A DNA stretch of 64,000 nt from Peronospora farinosa (Eukaryota; Oomycota; Peronosporomycetes; Peronosporales; Peronosporaceae). Numbering within the stretch: position 1 is the first letter of the stretch; the number at the start of each line of letters is the position of its first letter. The notes below the pieces were generated by a model. The model saw only the letters and a list, made by a program, of their open reading frames with translations, had not been told where the DNA came from and did not search any database. Below are positions 40,333 to 51,382 of the stretch, piece by piece. The stretch covers positions 124,001 through 188,000 of the forward strand of contig CANTFK010000766.1 of assembly GCA_947646735.1 (NCBI GenBank), given 5' to 3'. A program made the translations under genes and the position numbers.

Positions 40333-41058
40333 ATGGCGTCGACGTCAGCTGCGCAAGCTGAAATGGTAGCGAGTTTAATTGGCGAGAAGGTGCTGGCGAC
40401 ACTGGACCAGAAGGATCAGAAGCTAGACGAAACCATTAAAAAGCTTGAAGAGGCTGACGACGATGAACTGGAAAGATTGCGCCAGAAACGGCTTCAGACC
40501 ATGCAGCAGAAAGCACGCAAAGTACAGGATCTCCGTGCACACGGTCATGGCGAGTACACGACCATTGCAGACACACAGGAGTTTTTCAATACAATGAAGA
40601 AGAGTGAAAAGGTGGTGATACACTTTTTTACACCTGCTAACGCCTTTTGCCAGCTTGTGGACGATCATTTGACTCGTCTCGCACCTCTTCATGTTGAGAC
40701 CAAGTTTGCTCGCATTAATGCGGAGAAAGCGGAGTATCTGGTCGATAAGCTTAGGATCTGGATGATTCCGTGCATTGCACTTGTCAATAAGCAGAAAGTG
40801 GAGAAGATGGTGCAAGGTTTAGACGAATTGGGAGGCACCGACAAGTTTTCGACGGCCTTTTTGGCCTATTACTTGGGTCTGCACAAGATGTTGACGTATG
40901 AAGGTCCTGAGCCTGAGAATCCGTTGGATAATTGTGGAGGTGCTTATGCAACAGGAAGCAACCCCCTGGAGTTGAAGCAGCAACTAAACCAAGAACAAAT
41001 GAATAGTATTCGTCAGAGCATCTTTTACGACAGTGACTTGGAGGAAGACGATGACTAG
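40333..41058 (+). CDS. TXNDC9: TXNDC9 / phosducin-like protein 3 (241 aa)
   Basis: Cytosolic co-chaperone that modulates the CCT/TRiC chaperonin during tubulin and actin folding. An N-terminal coiled coil (residues 1-75, DDDELERLRQKRLQTMQQKA) leads into a thioredoxin-like fold: EYTTIADTQEFFNTMKKSEK, VVIHFFTPANAFCQLVDDHL, FARINAEKAEYLVDKLRIWM and IPCIALVNKQKVEKMVQGLD. The redox CxxC is missing (FTPANAFCQ), as in this family, so it is not an oxidoreductase. The acidic C-terminus SDLEEDDD is typical. Single exon. Confidence 0.92.
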   Translation: MASTSAAQAEMVASLIGEKVLATLDQKDQKLDETIKKLEEADDDELERLRQKRLQTMQQKARKVQDLRAHGHGEYTTIADTQEFFNTMKKSEKVVIHFFTPANAFCQLVDDHLTRLAPLHVETKFARINAEKAEYLVDKLRIWMIPCIALVNKQKVEKMVQGLDELGGTDKFSTAFLAYYLGLHKMLTYEGPEPENPLDNCGGAYATGSNPLELKQQLNQEQMNSIRQSIFYDSDLEEDDD

Positions 41059-41170
41059 CTGACACTTTGACAGATACATAGAACCCACAACAGTGTGGGA
41101 TCTCCTGGAAGATATGAAATAGTCCAAGCTGTATTGCTACCTGGTGTGCTTCTTGGATTAAAAACTCAGG

Positions 41171-41548
41171 TTATTTGTGCTTGCCATAGGAGGCAAAGCA
41201 TTGGTGACGGTATGCTCGTTGTCGTTGTCGTAAGTACTCTTTGCTACTGAGTTTACTACTAAGTTGGGTACTCTGTTGATTGCCTGAGTTATTAACAACC
41301 TTCTCGAAAATGTCGTGACGCCACTTGGTCAGGTTTGCAAGCGTCCAGTTCTCCTCGTCTCGGGAGATGACGGCTTCAGCACGGTCTTCGAGGCCAAACG
41401 CACGAATTTCTATCACACTGGGAGCTAATGCCAATGGATTCATGCTTGTAGTTGTATTGTTCCGACAAGGTTGTAGTTTCTTTGATAACGCGCCATGTTC
41501 ATTGAACGTGCTGGCGAGTCGTTTGGTTGGACGCGAGGAGATTTCCAT
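41171..41548 (-). CDS. Hypothetical protein, 125 aa
   Basis: Not recognised. The best start is 41548 (MEISSRPTKRLASTFNEHGA). A polar N-terminus is followed by PLALAPSVIEIRAFGLEDRA, EAVISRDEENWTLANLTKWR and HDIFEKVV, a likely helical core, then a Gln/Ser-rich linker and a basic end (RQRQRAYRHQCFASYGKHK). It is convergent with TXNDC9 and shares its upstream region with nothing else. Probably a genuine small gene because the frame is open and compact between two well-defined genes. Confidence 0.5.
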   Translation of the reverse strand: MEISSRPTKRLASTFNEHGALSKKLQPCRNNTTTSMNPLALAPSVIEIRAFGLEDRAEAVISRDEENWTLANLTKWRHDIFEKVVNNSGNQQSTQLSSKLSSKEYLRQRQRAYRHQCFASYGKHK

Positions 41549-41616
41549 GTCTTGGCGGTACAAATTTGGCGGGAAAAGTAAAATGATTGGTCGACAACGA
41601 TTTGATTAATGTATGG

Positions 41617-42489
41617 TTAGAAGCAGCACCAGCAGTCAAATGGACAGTCCTTGGTATTACCACCTCGGTTTATTTGCAGTGAAGCTTCCGTATAAATGGG
41701 CAGTCCATCTTCATCATACCGAACTGAATACATAGATAAACAAAGTTAGCCAGCACGATATAAGATGCAATTGCAATAAGAGAGTTTTGTTTACCGGGTC
41801 GCGGGTCTGGGTTGAGACCGGCTGCAGACGAGTTAGTGTCTGTGCAGAATACAAACCATGAAGCATAAACATGTCAATACAGGATGATCATCCACTTCGT
41901 AAGCCATTCATTGATAGCTACACCACGTACTTTTAGCCTCCAGTTTCTTAATCTGCTGCTGTAGCTGCTCGTTTTCTTTCTTTTCACGACGTTCCTCCTC
42001 TTCTTCTGCAAGTTTCTGCTGCTCCTCTTCAATGTTCTTCTTCTGCTTCGTTGTCTTTAACGATGCAAAGAGATCATCAATCTCACTTCCTTCTGTCTTC
42101 TTCTTATCTATTGCAACAATGACATTAGCTGGAGCAATGGAAGCTCCTGGACTTTTCTTCTTCTTCTTCTTCTTCGTCTCATGCAAAGCTGACTCATCAG
42201 CTATTAGTGTCTCTGTCTTCTGTGCATACTTTTCCTGAACTTGTGCATCGTTTGCAGGAATTGGCTTGGGTGTTGCGTCATTGGTGAGCGTTTTCAAAAA
42301 CTTAAACTTCTTCTTCTTGGGCTTTTGTTCGGATTGCAAGGGTCCTGTAACTTCTTTCTCATCTATCTGCTGTCAGCAAAAAGTAAAAAGCATCAACAAA
42401 AACGTATCACCACACAAGACAAAGCATAGTATCGACAAACGTACAGCATTAGTAGTTTGTACACGATTACGCTTCTTCTTGTTGACCAT
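41617..42489 (-). CDS. DUF1764 family protein, 4 exons, 211 aa
   Basis: I reconstructed four exons with matching phases: 42489-42445, 42369-41931, 41839-41795 and 41723-41617. The N-terminus is MVNKKKRNRVQTTNA. The middle is lysine-rich with a poly-lysine run, then EIDDLFASLKTTKQKK, the central DUF1764 motif, and a glutamate-rich coiled coil. The C-terminus, encoded across the last two exons, reads VRYDEDGLPIYTEASLQINR followed by GGNTKDCPFDCWCCF. This matches the family ending (G-LPIYT-EEL ... GG-T-CPFDC-CCF) and confirms the last three introns. The protein is a small conserved eukaryotic nuclear-type factor of unknown function. Confidence 0.85.
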
Positions 42490-42739
42490 CGGTTGGTCGG
42501 AATGAGCCGATACTGAATCGGACTATATATTCGAGATCGGAAGATTTTAGACCCAAAAAATAGACCAATGCCCAAAAGTGACGACATTGCGTCACACATG
42601 TGGACGTGGACGTGTTGTAAGCTTAAACCCATTTGCATGACAAGTGTACAGTCCTTCCTGCACACGCTTTTTTCTGACTTTCTAGCTCTCTAGCTCTCGA
42701 GATTCCATCTCATCTACTCTGTCACGAGCAAGCAATTGT

Positions 42740-43624
<885 letters not shown>

Positions 43625-44216
43625 ATGGCGACGGAATTGTTTGAGGATATCTTTGAAGTGCGACAGGTCAACCCGGACGGAAAAAAGTTTGATAAAGGTG
43701 CGTGTTATTATTATCAAGAGGTGCTCACATCTAGTGTTGCAATTGCGGATGACTTACTAATCAATGGTCTTTGTGATACAGTGACCCGTGTGGTGTGCAA
43801 AGGTGTTTCGTATGAGCTCGAGCTGACACTGGACATCAACTCGGAGGTTTATCGTTTGCGTCAAAATGAAAAGTTCACATTGGCACTTGTCAGTACGTTG
43901 GACTTGGAAGGGAAACCGGACGATGGGACGTTTAATCAGTCGGGCAAGGTGCGTTATGCATCACCCTCTTCGTAAATTGGTTGGACATGAGCTCAATGTT
44001 TGCGAAATATTCGTGTGTGAGATACAGCCGACGCTGTTAGATCGTTACGACTATGGCATGTATGGTAAGGTCTTCCAGTACGATCATGAAGGTGGCAACA
44101 TGGTGGCTATTTACGCCAGCTTTGGTGGTCTACTCATGTGTCTGCGCGGTGAACAACGCCACCTGCACATGATTCACAACGATACACGGATCTACTGTTT
44201 ACTCCGGAAACAATAG
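43625..44216 (+). CDS. RPB8: RNA polymerase subunit RPB8 (ABC14.5), shared by Pol I/II/III, 3 exons
   Basis: Exons 43625-43697, 43782-43948 and 44028-44216 give 142 residues. Introns are GTGCGT...ATACAG and GTGCGT...ATACAG. The protein reads LFEDIFEVRQVNPDGKKFDK, VTRVVCKGVSYELELTLDIN, EKFTLALVSTLDLEGKPDDG, DYGMYGKVFQYDHEGGNMVA, IYASFGGLLMCLRGEQRHLH and IYCLLRKQ. This follows RPB8 from end to end, including the YGMYGK(V)-x and SYGGLLM motifs. It is a small OB-fold subunit essential in all three nuclear polymerases. Confidence 0.94.
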
Positions 44217-44512
44217 TGGGAAAAGAAAAGGATCCAGCAATGCTTGCATTAAAGGAAGCAACTTCTGTTACCAGAGGCTGGCATCGATTGACACTCATCA
44301 ATAAATGCAGGCGACGTTTGGCTTGTTGAGACGTGCACTTGACTCTCATGGCCAGTATCAAAAATACGACAAGCTTTTGATTTTTTGCCGTTGATTTTAA
44401 CGAGTTGTTCTGAGTAGATATGACCCCCCCCCCATCGACAGCAATACACAACTCCCAATATATTGGTTGTAGCACAGGCCATGTCTCGTTATGGACATCA
44501 GATTCTACAATA

Positions 44513-44882
44513 TCACTTGTCCTCCTTGGCCACCTCGCGCATCTTTTCATAATATTCTTCACGTGACACGGCTTGTGGCGGGTACTGGATGTATTTCCAC
44601 TATTTCAGCATCATACAAATGCATATTAAGTACGTTTCAATGGCCTGGACAAACATATTGAGTCAATCATTTGCAGCCTTACCCGATTGACAATAAAGTT
44701 GATGCATTCTGGTTGAGCGTAGATACATGTAGCAATAACGGGAACTGTAGTGTGAAAGTCATACAATAAAGTGAGTTAGTAGTACATAAATGCTATTGTA
44801 TCAGCTCGTAGAAATCTGAGAACGGCAACGCACTGGAAATGTACAAACCAATACGTGCAATCTCCCACTTGGCACTCGGCAT
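44513..44882 (-). CDS. Small 60-aa protein, 3 exons, PET100-like mitochondrial candidate
   Basis: Too short to show as one frame. I assembled 44882-44849, 44744-44683 and 44599-44513, all in phase with GT-AG introns. The product reads MPSAKWEIARI, VPVIATCIYAQPECINFIVN, RWKYIQYPPQAVSREEYYEK and MREVAKEDK. A short N-terminus, one hydrophobic segment and a charged C-terminal helix after a PP-turn resemble the cytochrome c oxidase assembly factor PET100 in general form. The match is by pattern only and is low confidence. Conservation of the splice sites and phases supports a real gene. Confidence 0.6.
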
Positions 44883-45564
44883 TCTTTCTTGTCGTTGGTA
44901 TACAGTGTGAGGCTTACACCAATTTCAATGAAAGGAGGTATGAAATTAGTCATTTTCGGTATGACGTAGTACAGTTTTAGGAGCTCACCAGTAATGTTGC
45001 TTGGAGGTCGCTCGAAGATTTTCGTGAGTAGGTGATGCCTTAGATACTGTTGTTTGTTTTAGTCCGTGCACAATGTACTTGAGCTTTTCCCTGTCTTCAT
45101 CTGTTTGTCTTGTCAAACGTTGCATAAATACCTATAAGAAGAACGCAGCAACTTGGAGAAATAAGTGTCAAATTGCCCGCATTAATCAGTCACTTGCACA
45201 CTGCTCCAGCAACACAAATGATCCCGCTAAAAAGAATCAAAGCTCATTGAAGCGTCTAAGGTTACATTGCATGTGTCCAGTTATCACTGTTTGTCTGTCT
45301 CTCTGTCTCTCTCTCTTTCATTGTCGAAACATCCGCTACATCTGTCCTCATCCACTTCGTCCTCTGCAAAACTTCCCACAGCTCCATTTCAAACCCGTGT
45401 CAGCTTGCAGACATCCATCTCTTCTTTTTGTCTATGTATCCCCAAAACCCAGATATTATCACCTAGAAGATGCAGGTCCTTCCTATACTTAAGGAGGGGC
45501 AGCAACATGTATATCACCCAAGCAGCATTTCCTATATACCAAACACACGCCAAGCCCAACCGTC
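44883..45564. other. Intergenic, CT-rich, no gene seen
   Basis: Between the small PET100-like gene and the 3' end of TIM17. A CT-microsatellite-like tract (CTGTCTCTCTCTCT) lies at about 45296-45318. No coding sense found. Confidence 0.4.
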
Positions 45565-46047
45565 TTAGAACGATGGTGGTGCTAGTTTTTGTTCGTCCAG
45601 CTCCGATGTGCCCATCATGTCACCAGTAATGCCTTGATCAGGTTGCGGTGCAAACCACTCGTTCACCATGATGCTTACTCCTTCAATAGCAGCCAAGAGG
45701 ACGCCACCAATAAGTGCCTGTCCTGCAGCAGCTCGTGGACCTGCACGGGCTGCAAGAGCACCACCCGTAGCTGCACCAGCTAGAATAGAGTTCCAAGGAT
45801 CTTCTTTCCGTCGTAACGCCTCGAACGAGCAGTCAAAGGACGAGAAAAGTAAACCCCAGACCGCAAACCCACCAGCCAATACCGGTGTTCGCATCTTGGC
45901 GTTATAAATGGCACCACGGAAACGCTGACCCGATGGCGAATTGCGTGCACCTTTAAACGTGTACCATCCGGAACCAAACACAGCACCAAGTACAAAACCT
46001 CCACCTGCGTCTTCTACAATACGAAAGGGACACGGTTCACGCTCCAT
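45565..46047 (-). CDS. TIM17: Mitochondrial import inner membrane translocase TIM17 (160 aa)
   Basis: Core channel subunit of the TIM23 presequence translocase. MEREPCPFRIVEDAGGGFVL, GAVFGSGWYTFKGARNSP, MRTPVLAGGFAVWGLLFSSF, DCSFEALRRKEDPWNSILAG, AATGGALAARAGPRAAAGQA and LIGGVLLAAIEG follow the family with its four membrane helices and the conserved P-C-R-IxxD-GGGF start. The length is normal. Single exon. It diverges from PSMB1 over a 166-bp promoter. Confidence 0.95.
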   Translation of the reverse strand: MEREPCPFRIVEDAGGGFVLGAVFGSGWYTFKGARNSPSGQRFRGAIYNAKMRTPVLAGGFAVWGLLFSSFDCSFEALRRKEDPWNSILAGAATGGALAARAGPRAAAGQALIGGVLLAAIEGVSIMVNEWFAPQPDQGITGDMMGTSELDEQKLAPPSF

Positions 46048-46213
46048 GATGTCCAGAGGGCGAGGAATGAATGCTCGCCAGACAAAATAATCGGATCGGT
46101 ACGAAAATACCGGTATACTCTGATATGAGAAAACATTCAGTGTATCGGTAGATTGTACCGGTAGAACTAAAGTATCTCCCCCACTTTATATAAAGAAGAC
46201 ATTGATAAGATCC
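46048..46213. promoter_or_regulatory. Divergent TIM17/PSMB1 promoter with two TACCGGTA motifs
   Basis: The 166-bp space between opposed start codons contains ATACCGGTATA (46107-46117) and GTACCGGTAG (46155-46164), each with a full 8-base palindrome TACCGGTA. A near copy, TATCGGTA, is at about 46143-46150. Confidence 0.5.
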
Positions 46214-47061
46214 ATGTCTCGGATGATGCCGGAAGCTGTTGCGTGGACGACAAATGGTGATGCCAAGCTAGCATTGGACCATGTACAAGCTGAAAGTGTT
46301 CACGACCATGGACATGCGAATTGGGAGCCGTATGATTTCAATGGAGGGACTGTACTTGCTATTGCGGGGGAAGATTTTGTCGTCGTGGCAGGAGATACGC
46401 GTTTAAGTACCGGTTATTCGGTATTAAGCCGTAAGGAGAGTAAATTGCATGAATTGACATCGACGACGGTACTTGGCTGTCCTGGCTCGCACAATGACAT
46501 TATTCAGCTTCGTGGGGTGCTGAGTATTCGTGCTCAAATGTATCAACATGACAATGAAACGTCCATGAGCTCGAGTGCCATGGCCCAATTGCTTATGAAT
46601 ACGCTGTATTCTCGACGTTTCTTTCCCTATTACGCGTTCTGTATCCTTTGTGGTATAGACGAAGAAGGGAAAGGGGCCGTGTATACGTACGATGCCATTG
46701 GATCGTACGATCGTGTGTCACGTGCAGCCCAAGGATCGGGAGGTCATTTGATGATCCCATTGCTGGATAATTTGGTCGAGCATGACACACGTTTGGATCC
46801 AAAGAAAACGTTGACGTTGCAAGAGACAAAGGACATTATCAAGGACGCATTCATTACGGCTGGAGAAGTGCGTGGATAAGGAAGAGGAGGAGAAGTGGTT
46901 GAGTGGAATGTTGCTGGTACTATACTAATTTGAGTTCTTTGTTTGTTATTGTGGTGAACAAATTGTTGTAGAGAGATATTTACACGGGTGACAGTGTGGA
47001 GATCTTGACGATCAAGGCTTCGGGTATTGACAGGGAGATGTTTGGACTCAAGAAGGACTAA
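46214..47061 (+). CDS. PSMB1: 20S proteasome subunit beta-6 (PSMB1), 2 exons
   Basis: Non-catalytic beta subunit of the 20S core. The first ATG is at 46214. Exon 1 runs to 46867 and exon 2 is 46972-47061 (intron GTGCGT...TTGTAG), giving 247 residues. NGGTVLAIAGEDFVVVAGDT, RLSTGYSVLSRKESKLHELT, LGCPGSHNDIIQLRGVLSIR, PYYAFCILCGIDEEGKGAVY and YDAIGSYDRV are typical of PSMB1. The exon-2 end RDIYTGDSVEILTIKASGI...LKKD confirms the splice. A propeptide of about 45 residues precedes GTVLA. Confidence 0.94.
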
Positions 47062-47268
47062 AAATAACGGGTGTCAAGGACAATCGAGATTGCTAATCCA
47101 AGTTGATTAATGTTAACTTTCAGTCTCGTAATCACATTGGTTTTCTTGCTTTGAATAGCATTAACCTGATGACGACCCAGCTCTTTATATCATAGTAATA
47201 CGTGTAGTATTACTTCCTCTCTTCACTCTGTACTCTTTTTTATCGACCTGTCTTCTCTTTCCCCATCT

Positions 47269-47751
47269 CTAAGTTTCTCGATTCTTGAGTGCCAATTGAC
47301 GCACTTTGCGTTTGTACAATTCCGGATCGTTTTTCAGGTCCATGTACGGCTCTCGCTGGGCTGGATCGGCCATATTTGGCTGATCCAGCAAGTCTTGCAC
47401 GCCCTTGAGAATCTGTTTGATAGTCACGCTAGGCTTCCAGTCCTTGTCCTCATTCAGGATACTTAAACAAACTGTACCGGATGGATACACATTTGGATGG
47501 TAGAGAGGTGGTGTAAACTTAACGAGGGGTGGTTTGCTCGGATAATCCTCCGAAAAGCCCAGCGACATTTTAAATACACCACCTTCCCAGTCCGTCCCGG
47601 TCTTTCCCGGTATACCTGCGTGCCACATCATGAGGTTCAATGATCCATCGTCATTGGCAATAGGACGAGCCCAGAAACCCGCCGGGTGATCCCGTCGCCA
47701 GTTCTTGCGCTCTTGTCGTAGACGCTGCACCGCAATTGAGTCGTCACTCAT
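47269..47751 (-). CDS. UBC9: SUMO-conjugating enzyme UBC9 (160 aa)
   Basis: E2 enzyme that transfers SUMO to lysines. [40 protein letters not shown], the HPN motif in [16 protein letters not shown] with catalytic Cys, and [37 protein letters not shown] are the Ubc9 hallmarks. The frame is open 11 codons upstream, but the start at 47751 fits the family length. Single exon. It is convergent with PSMB1. Confidence 0.95.
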   Translation of the reverse strand: MSDDSIAVQRLRQERKNWRRDHPAGFWARPIANDDGSLNLMMWHAGIPGKTGTDWEGGVFKMSLGFSEDYPSKPPLVKFTPPLYHPNVYPSGTVCLSILNEDKDWKPSVTIKQILKGVQDLLDQPNMADPAQREPYMDLKNDPELYKRKVRQLALKNRET

Positions 47752-47954
47752 TATTGTACGGAACTCTCTTGAATAAGTTTCCAATAAATGTGAAATGAAA
47801 AGTATTTTTTTGTTTACCGTGTGCTCTTTTTCTTACCATCTTAATTGTAAAGTATCATATAAAATAACATGAGGCATTTGTTAGGACAGAGTAGGCCGTA
47901 GTGGTGTATACTTGGTGTGGCGAGGACGCGAAACGACGCGAACGTCGACTCGAC

Positions 47955-50900
47955 TTAACGAATCACTTGCTCTAACGCTGCGAGACACGCTTGGGCTGCG
48001 TCCTTGATCTGGGTCTTACTACAGTGAGCAACAAGCTTCTGCTTGAGCGTCACGCTATGCTGTTTGATTTCTTCACTGAATTTGCCTCGCTCGTCGACTT
48101 TTTCCTCGTCCTTTGCGGCGCCAATGATCGCTTCGAGCATATTCTGCATCCCAAAAAAAGCTCGATGCAGGGTTTCCACATTCGATCCTTCTTCGATAAT
48201 TTTGCTGAAAGCTTTGAGTCCGCCTTGACGCATTAAGATCCAGCTTACCTTTGGAACCTGGGACACCATTGCTAATGCACCTCCAGCAGCTCGAGCCGTC
48301 TCGAAGTCTTCGGCCTCATCTTCGAGAGACGCAAACGCGACCCAAAGACGAACCTTCTCTTCGTTCATGAAAACCTGTTCAATCACCTTATCGTTCGGGA
48401 GGAGATTGCAAATCGCTTCCGTGGCCGCACGACGCACAAGTTCGTGCTCCGAAAACTGCAGATACTGTAGCGTAGACAGACCTTGCGGTTCGCCGACAAT
48501 ACGCGCCTTTGTTTCTTCCGAGACACTCGCAATGTTTGTGAGAGCCATGAGTGCTTCGAACTGCAGTAATTGCTGGTCGCCTTTACATAGATCTAGCAAC
48601 GGTCGAATGGATGAGAAAAGCGACGACGACGGGATCAAGTTCGGGTTCGTACTGATCAAAATCTTGGCCATTGCCTGACCTGCAGCATTCGAGATCTTCG
48701 TTCCGTGAAGTTGCGAAGGATCCTTGGATGCTTTGCCACCTTTGATCTTTGCTACTGCAATGTGGTGCAACGCCAACGGGATTAGTGCCTGAAAGACGCC
48801 ACACTGCACCAGGTTGCCTCGCACCGACGATACTTCTGCAGCATGCAATGCACTAAGTGTTGCCATCTCCATGACATTTTCTGATTTGGTAGCGGACAGC
48901 TTCAAGAGCTGCACAAGAGTAGTCAACACATCACGCGACGCAGCAAGCCGAGTGACACGGGCCTCCACGTGTTCAGGAGTGTCACCATCCTCGAGCACTG
49001 ATTTCTGCTTCAACGCCTTTTGCAGCTCTTCGTATTGGTCAGCCGTCATCTCCATGCCCTCCATTTGCTTCCGCTTGATAGCAGCCTCTGATGTCAAAGC
49101 GTGGTGCAAGATGTACCCGATGCCATAGTACACATTTGACCTGAAACCAGCGTTTGCTTGTGCTCCTATACTCGCGTCCTTTGTGCTTGGAAATTGGACC
49201 CGAAATACGCTGGCCACAGCCCCTTGATGCCTCACAAAGGCGTCCTTTACGGGGGTGTACGTGATTAGGTACGACAAGGCCTCAATGCCACGCTCTTTTG
49301 GAGAGACGCCACTCCAGAACAAAAGCGATCTTGGAACCTGCTCCTTTGTCTTGTCCTTTCCCTGTTTTACCTTTTCACCCTCCCGGTGTTTGCTTTCCAC
49401 GGCTTCTGCACTCGCAAGGACCTCAAACACGCTGTTCATAAGGAACCGTCCATCATCAGACGGCATCTCCAGCGTCTTCTCAACAATACCAAGCTTCACT
49501 TGAATACTTAGCGCGCTGGCTCGAAGCATCAAGTCATCTTCTTCATCCAAAGATGCCTGCAGCATGCGATAAATCTCGATTCTCAATGCAGGCGGAACAC
49601 AGGCAGGACCATGCTCTACCCCACAAATGCTGGCCACACAATCAACCCAAATTTCCTGCAATTGCCGAGTGTGTGCCTTCGCGTCATCAAATGTTCGCGA
49701 CGCACTCAAATACTCGTGCAATCGCGTAAGGAATGCTGTGCCGTCATTTCCAGTTTGCTGCACAGCCCACAGCGCAAGTTTTGCGTTTGAAAGAAAGAGA
49801 GCCGATAGGAGCAGACAGGAAGCCGAGCCTTGAGCCAGCTGAGTGCGATTTGTGGATCGCGCTGCCAGCACCGGAGATACACACCAGTCCCGTACCATTT
49901 TCTTAAGCATCGTGTCATCACCCTCGAGATGCGAAAGACATTGGGTAAACACGAGTGGAAGGCGGCTCAGCAACACTGCTGTCAGTTCCAATCTTGGAGC
50001 CTCAGCAGTATTCACACCAGCCTCAAATCCAGGTAGAGCGCTGGATGCGGTAGTATGCAACAACGAAAACAATCCAAGCTCCTGCGCAAGCACGGCAAAC
50101 CGCATCTTCAATTGCTGGGCTATGTTGTCGTCTTTATTGTTCAGGATCGAACTCTGGCCACTCAACACAGTGATGAAATGAAGCAGACCATCCAGCGCTG
50201 CAATCTGCAGCACGCGCTGGCGACTACGCAAACCGTCCAGTAATCCACCCAATACTCGACGTACACATGCATCATCATCTGACTTGGCTCCGATCAACAG
50301 ATACTTGAAAATAAATGCCGCCAACCGAATAATCACCTTGCGTCCCCGAATTGGCATCTGCTTCGTCGCATCCGAGCCATTCGCCTCATACTCGAAAGCC
50401 ACCTGACTATGCAACAGCTCTAGCAACTTATCAAGTGCTCCATGATTCGTCTCAAACATCTTCCCCACAAGTTCCATCGACGCGGACGCCAATATCGACA
50501 GCAACGACACCACGTGCGACAAAATGCTCAACACCTCCTCCTTCTTCTCTTCCTCCTTCTCATTGAGCTCGACAAGTTTTGCCACTGCTCGCCATAGCAC
50601 TACTAATCCCCCTCTTTTAGCAATTTCTTCAGGTAAACTCGCCAGCTCCGTAACACTCTTCATCTCTAGATATTGCAAAGCTTCCACGGTCTTCTCCTGT
50701 TCTTGCAACATTTCCTTGAGCCCTACATCACCTGTTTCTCCACATACTCCACTCATAATACAGTCCAGTGCCTTTTGTACTCCATGAACATCCTCTCTCA
50801 CTTGCTCTTGGATCTTCCGAGCCAATGCAGCTGCTGCTTTATTACTTGGTGCATACTGCAGCACTAAATGCACGTCCTTGAAAGCTTGTGCATTGTTCCC

Positions 50901-51209
50901 GAGCCCCATACATGCTTGAGCTCTACGATATCGTGCCTTGGTATTATTTGGATCAATACTTAACGCCAGTGTACAGTCCTTTTCGGCCTGAATAAAGTCT
51001 CCGAGCTGCAAAAGACACGCGGCACGATTGCTCCAAAGAAGGACGCGTTGCATCTCTACAGCCTTCAACTCATCACGAGAAAGACCAGAAGATGAGGACG
51101 GAGCAGCTTCTAGTCCTTCTGTATACTTGGCTACAGCCGATTCAAACTCCTTGGCACTAAAAAACGCATTGCCCTCGGCGCGCAACGTCTCCATTATTGT
51201 ACTCGACAT
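47955..51209 (-). CDS. UNC45: UNC45-like TPR/armadillo myosin co-chaperone (about 1084 aa)
   Basis: UNC45 proteins help fold myosin motor domains and bind HSP90. The first 120 residues form three TPRs (METLRAEGNAFFSAKEFESA, LWSNRAACLLQLGDFIQAEK, KARYRRAQACMGLGNNAQAF). A long helical region of armadillo-like repeats follows to the end, with conserved blocks such as WSGVSPKERGIEALSYLITY, YYGIGYILHHALTS, KILISTNPNLIPSSSLFSSI, ALMALTNIASVSEETKARIV and RRAATEAICNLLPNDKVIEQ. The length is near that of animal UNC45 (about 930-950) plus insertions. Single exon, unusually long for this compact region. The frame could begin 14 codons further upstream, at 51251. Confidence 0.9.
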   Translation of the reverse strand: MSSTIMETLRAEGNAFFSAKEFESAVAKYTEGLEAAPSSSSGLSRDELKAVEMQRVLLWSNRAACLLQLGDFIQAEKDCTLALSIDPNNTKARYRRAQACMGLGNNAQAFKDVHLVLQYAPSNKAAAALARKIQEQVREDVHGVQKALDCIMSGVCGETGDVGLKEMLQEQEKTVEALQYLEMKSVTELASLPEEIAKRGGLVVLWRAVAKLVELNEKEEEKKEEVLSILSHVVSLLSILASASMELVGKMFETNHGALDKLLELLHSQVAFEYEANGSDATKQMPIRGRKVIIRLAAFIFKYLLIGAKSDDDACVRRVLGGLLDGLRSRQRVLQIAALDGLLHFITVLSGQSSILNNKDDNIAQQLKMRFAVLAQELGLFSLLHTTASSALPGFEAGVNTAEAPRLELTAVLLSRLPLVFTQCLSHLEGDDTMLKKMVRDWCVSPVLAARSTNRTQLAQGSASCLLLSALFLSNAKLALWAVQQTGNDGTAFLTRLHEYLSASRTFDDAKAHTRQLQEIWVDCVASICGVEHGPACVPPALRIEIYRMLQASLDEEDDLMLRASALSIQVKLGIVEKTLEMPSDDGRFLMNSVFEVLASAEAVESKHREGEKVKQGKDKTKEQVPRSLLFWSGVSPKERGIEALSYLITYTPVKDAFVRHQGAVASVFRVQFPSTKDASIGAQANAGFRSNVYYGIGYILHHALTSEAAIKRKQMEGMEMTADQYEELQKALKQKSVLEDGDTPEHVEARVTRLAASRDVLTTLVQLLKLSATKSENVMEMATLSALHAAEVSSVRGNLVQCGVFQALIPLALHHIAVAKIKGGKASKDPSQLHGTKISNAAGQAMAKILISTNPNLIPSSSLFSSIRPLLDLCKGDQQLLQFEALMALTNIASVSEETKARIVGEPQGLSTLQYLQFSEHELVRRAATEAICNLLPNDKVIEQVFMNEEKVRLWVAFASLEDEAEDFETARAAGGALAMVSQVPKVSWILMRQGGLKAFSKIIEEGSNVETLHRAFFGMQNMLEAIIGAAKDEEKVDERGKFSEEIKQHSVTLKQKLVAHCSKTQIKDAAQACLAALEQVIR

Positions 51210-51382
51210 TCTAGAAAGGAAATGGATACATTTGAGGGGCCCACATGACATAACCTCCCTCTAAACGAACAACTTGCTACTCTTCTCTAACGATTGGTAG
51301 TAAATACCATTAATCAATATTTTATCCAATTAAAAATCTGCATATAGCCCATACTTTTTGATTATCAAAAGTAATCACCATC

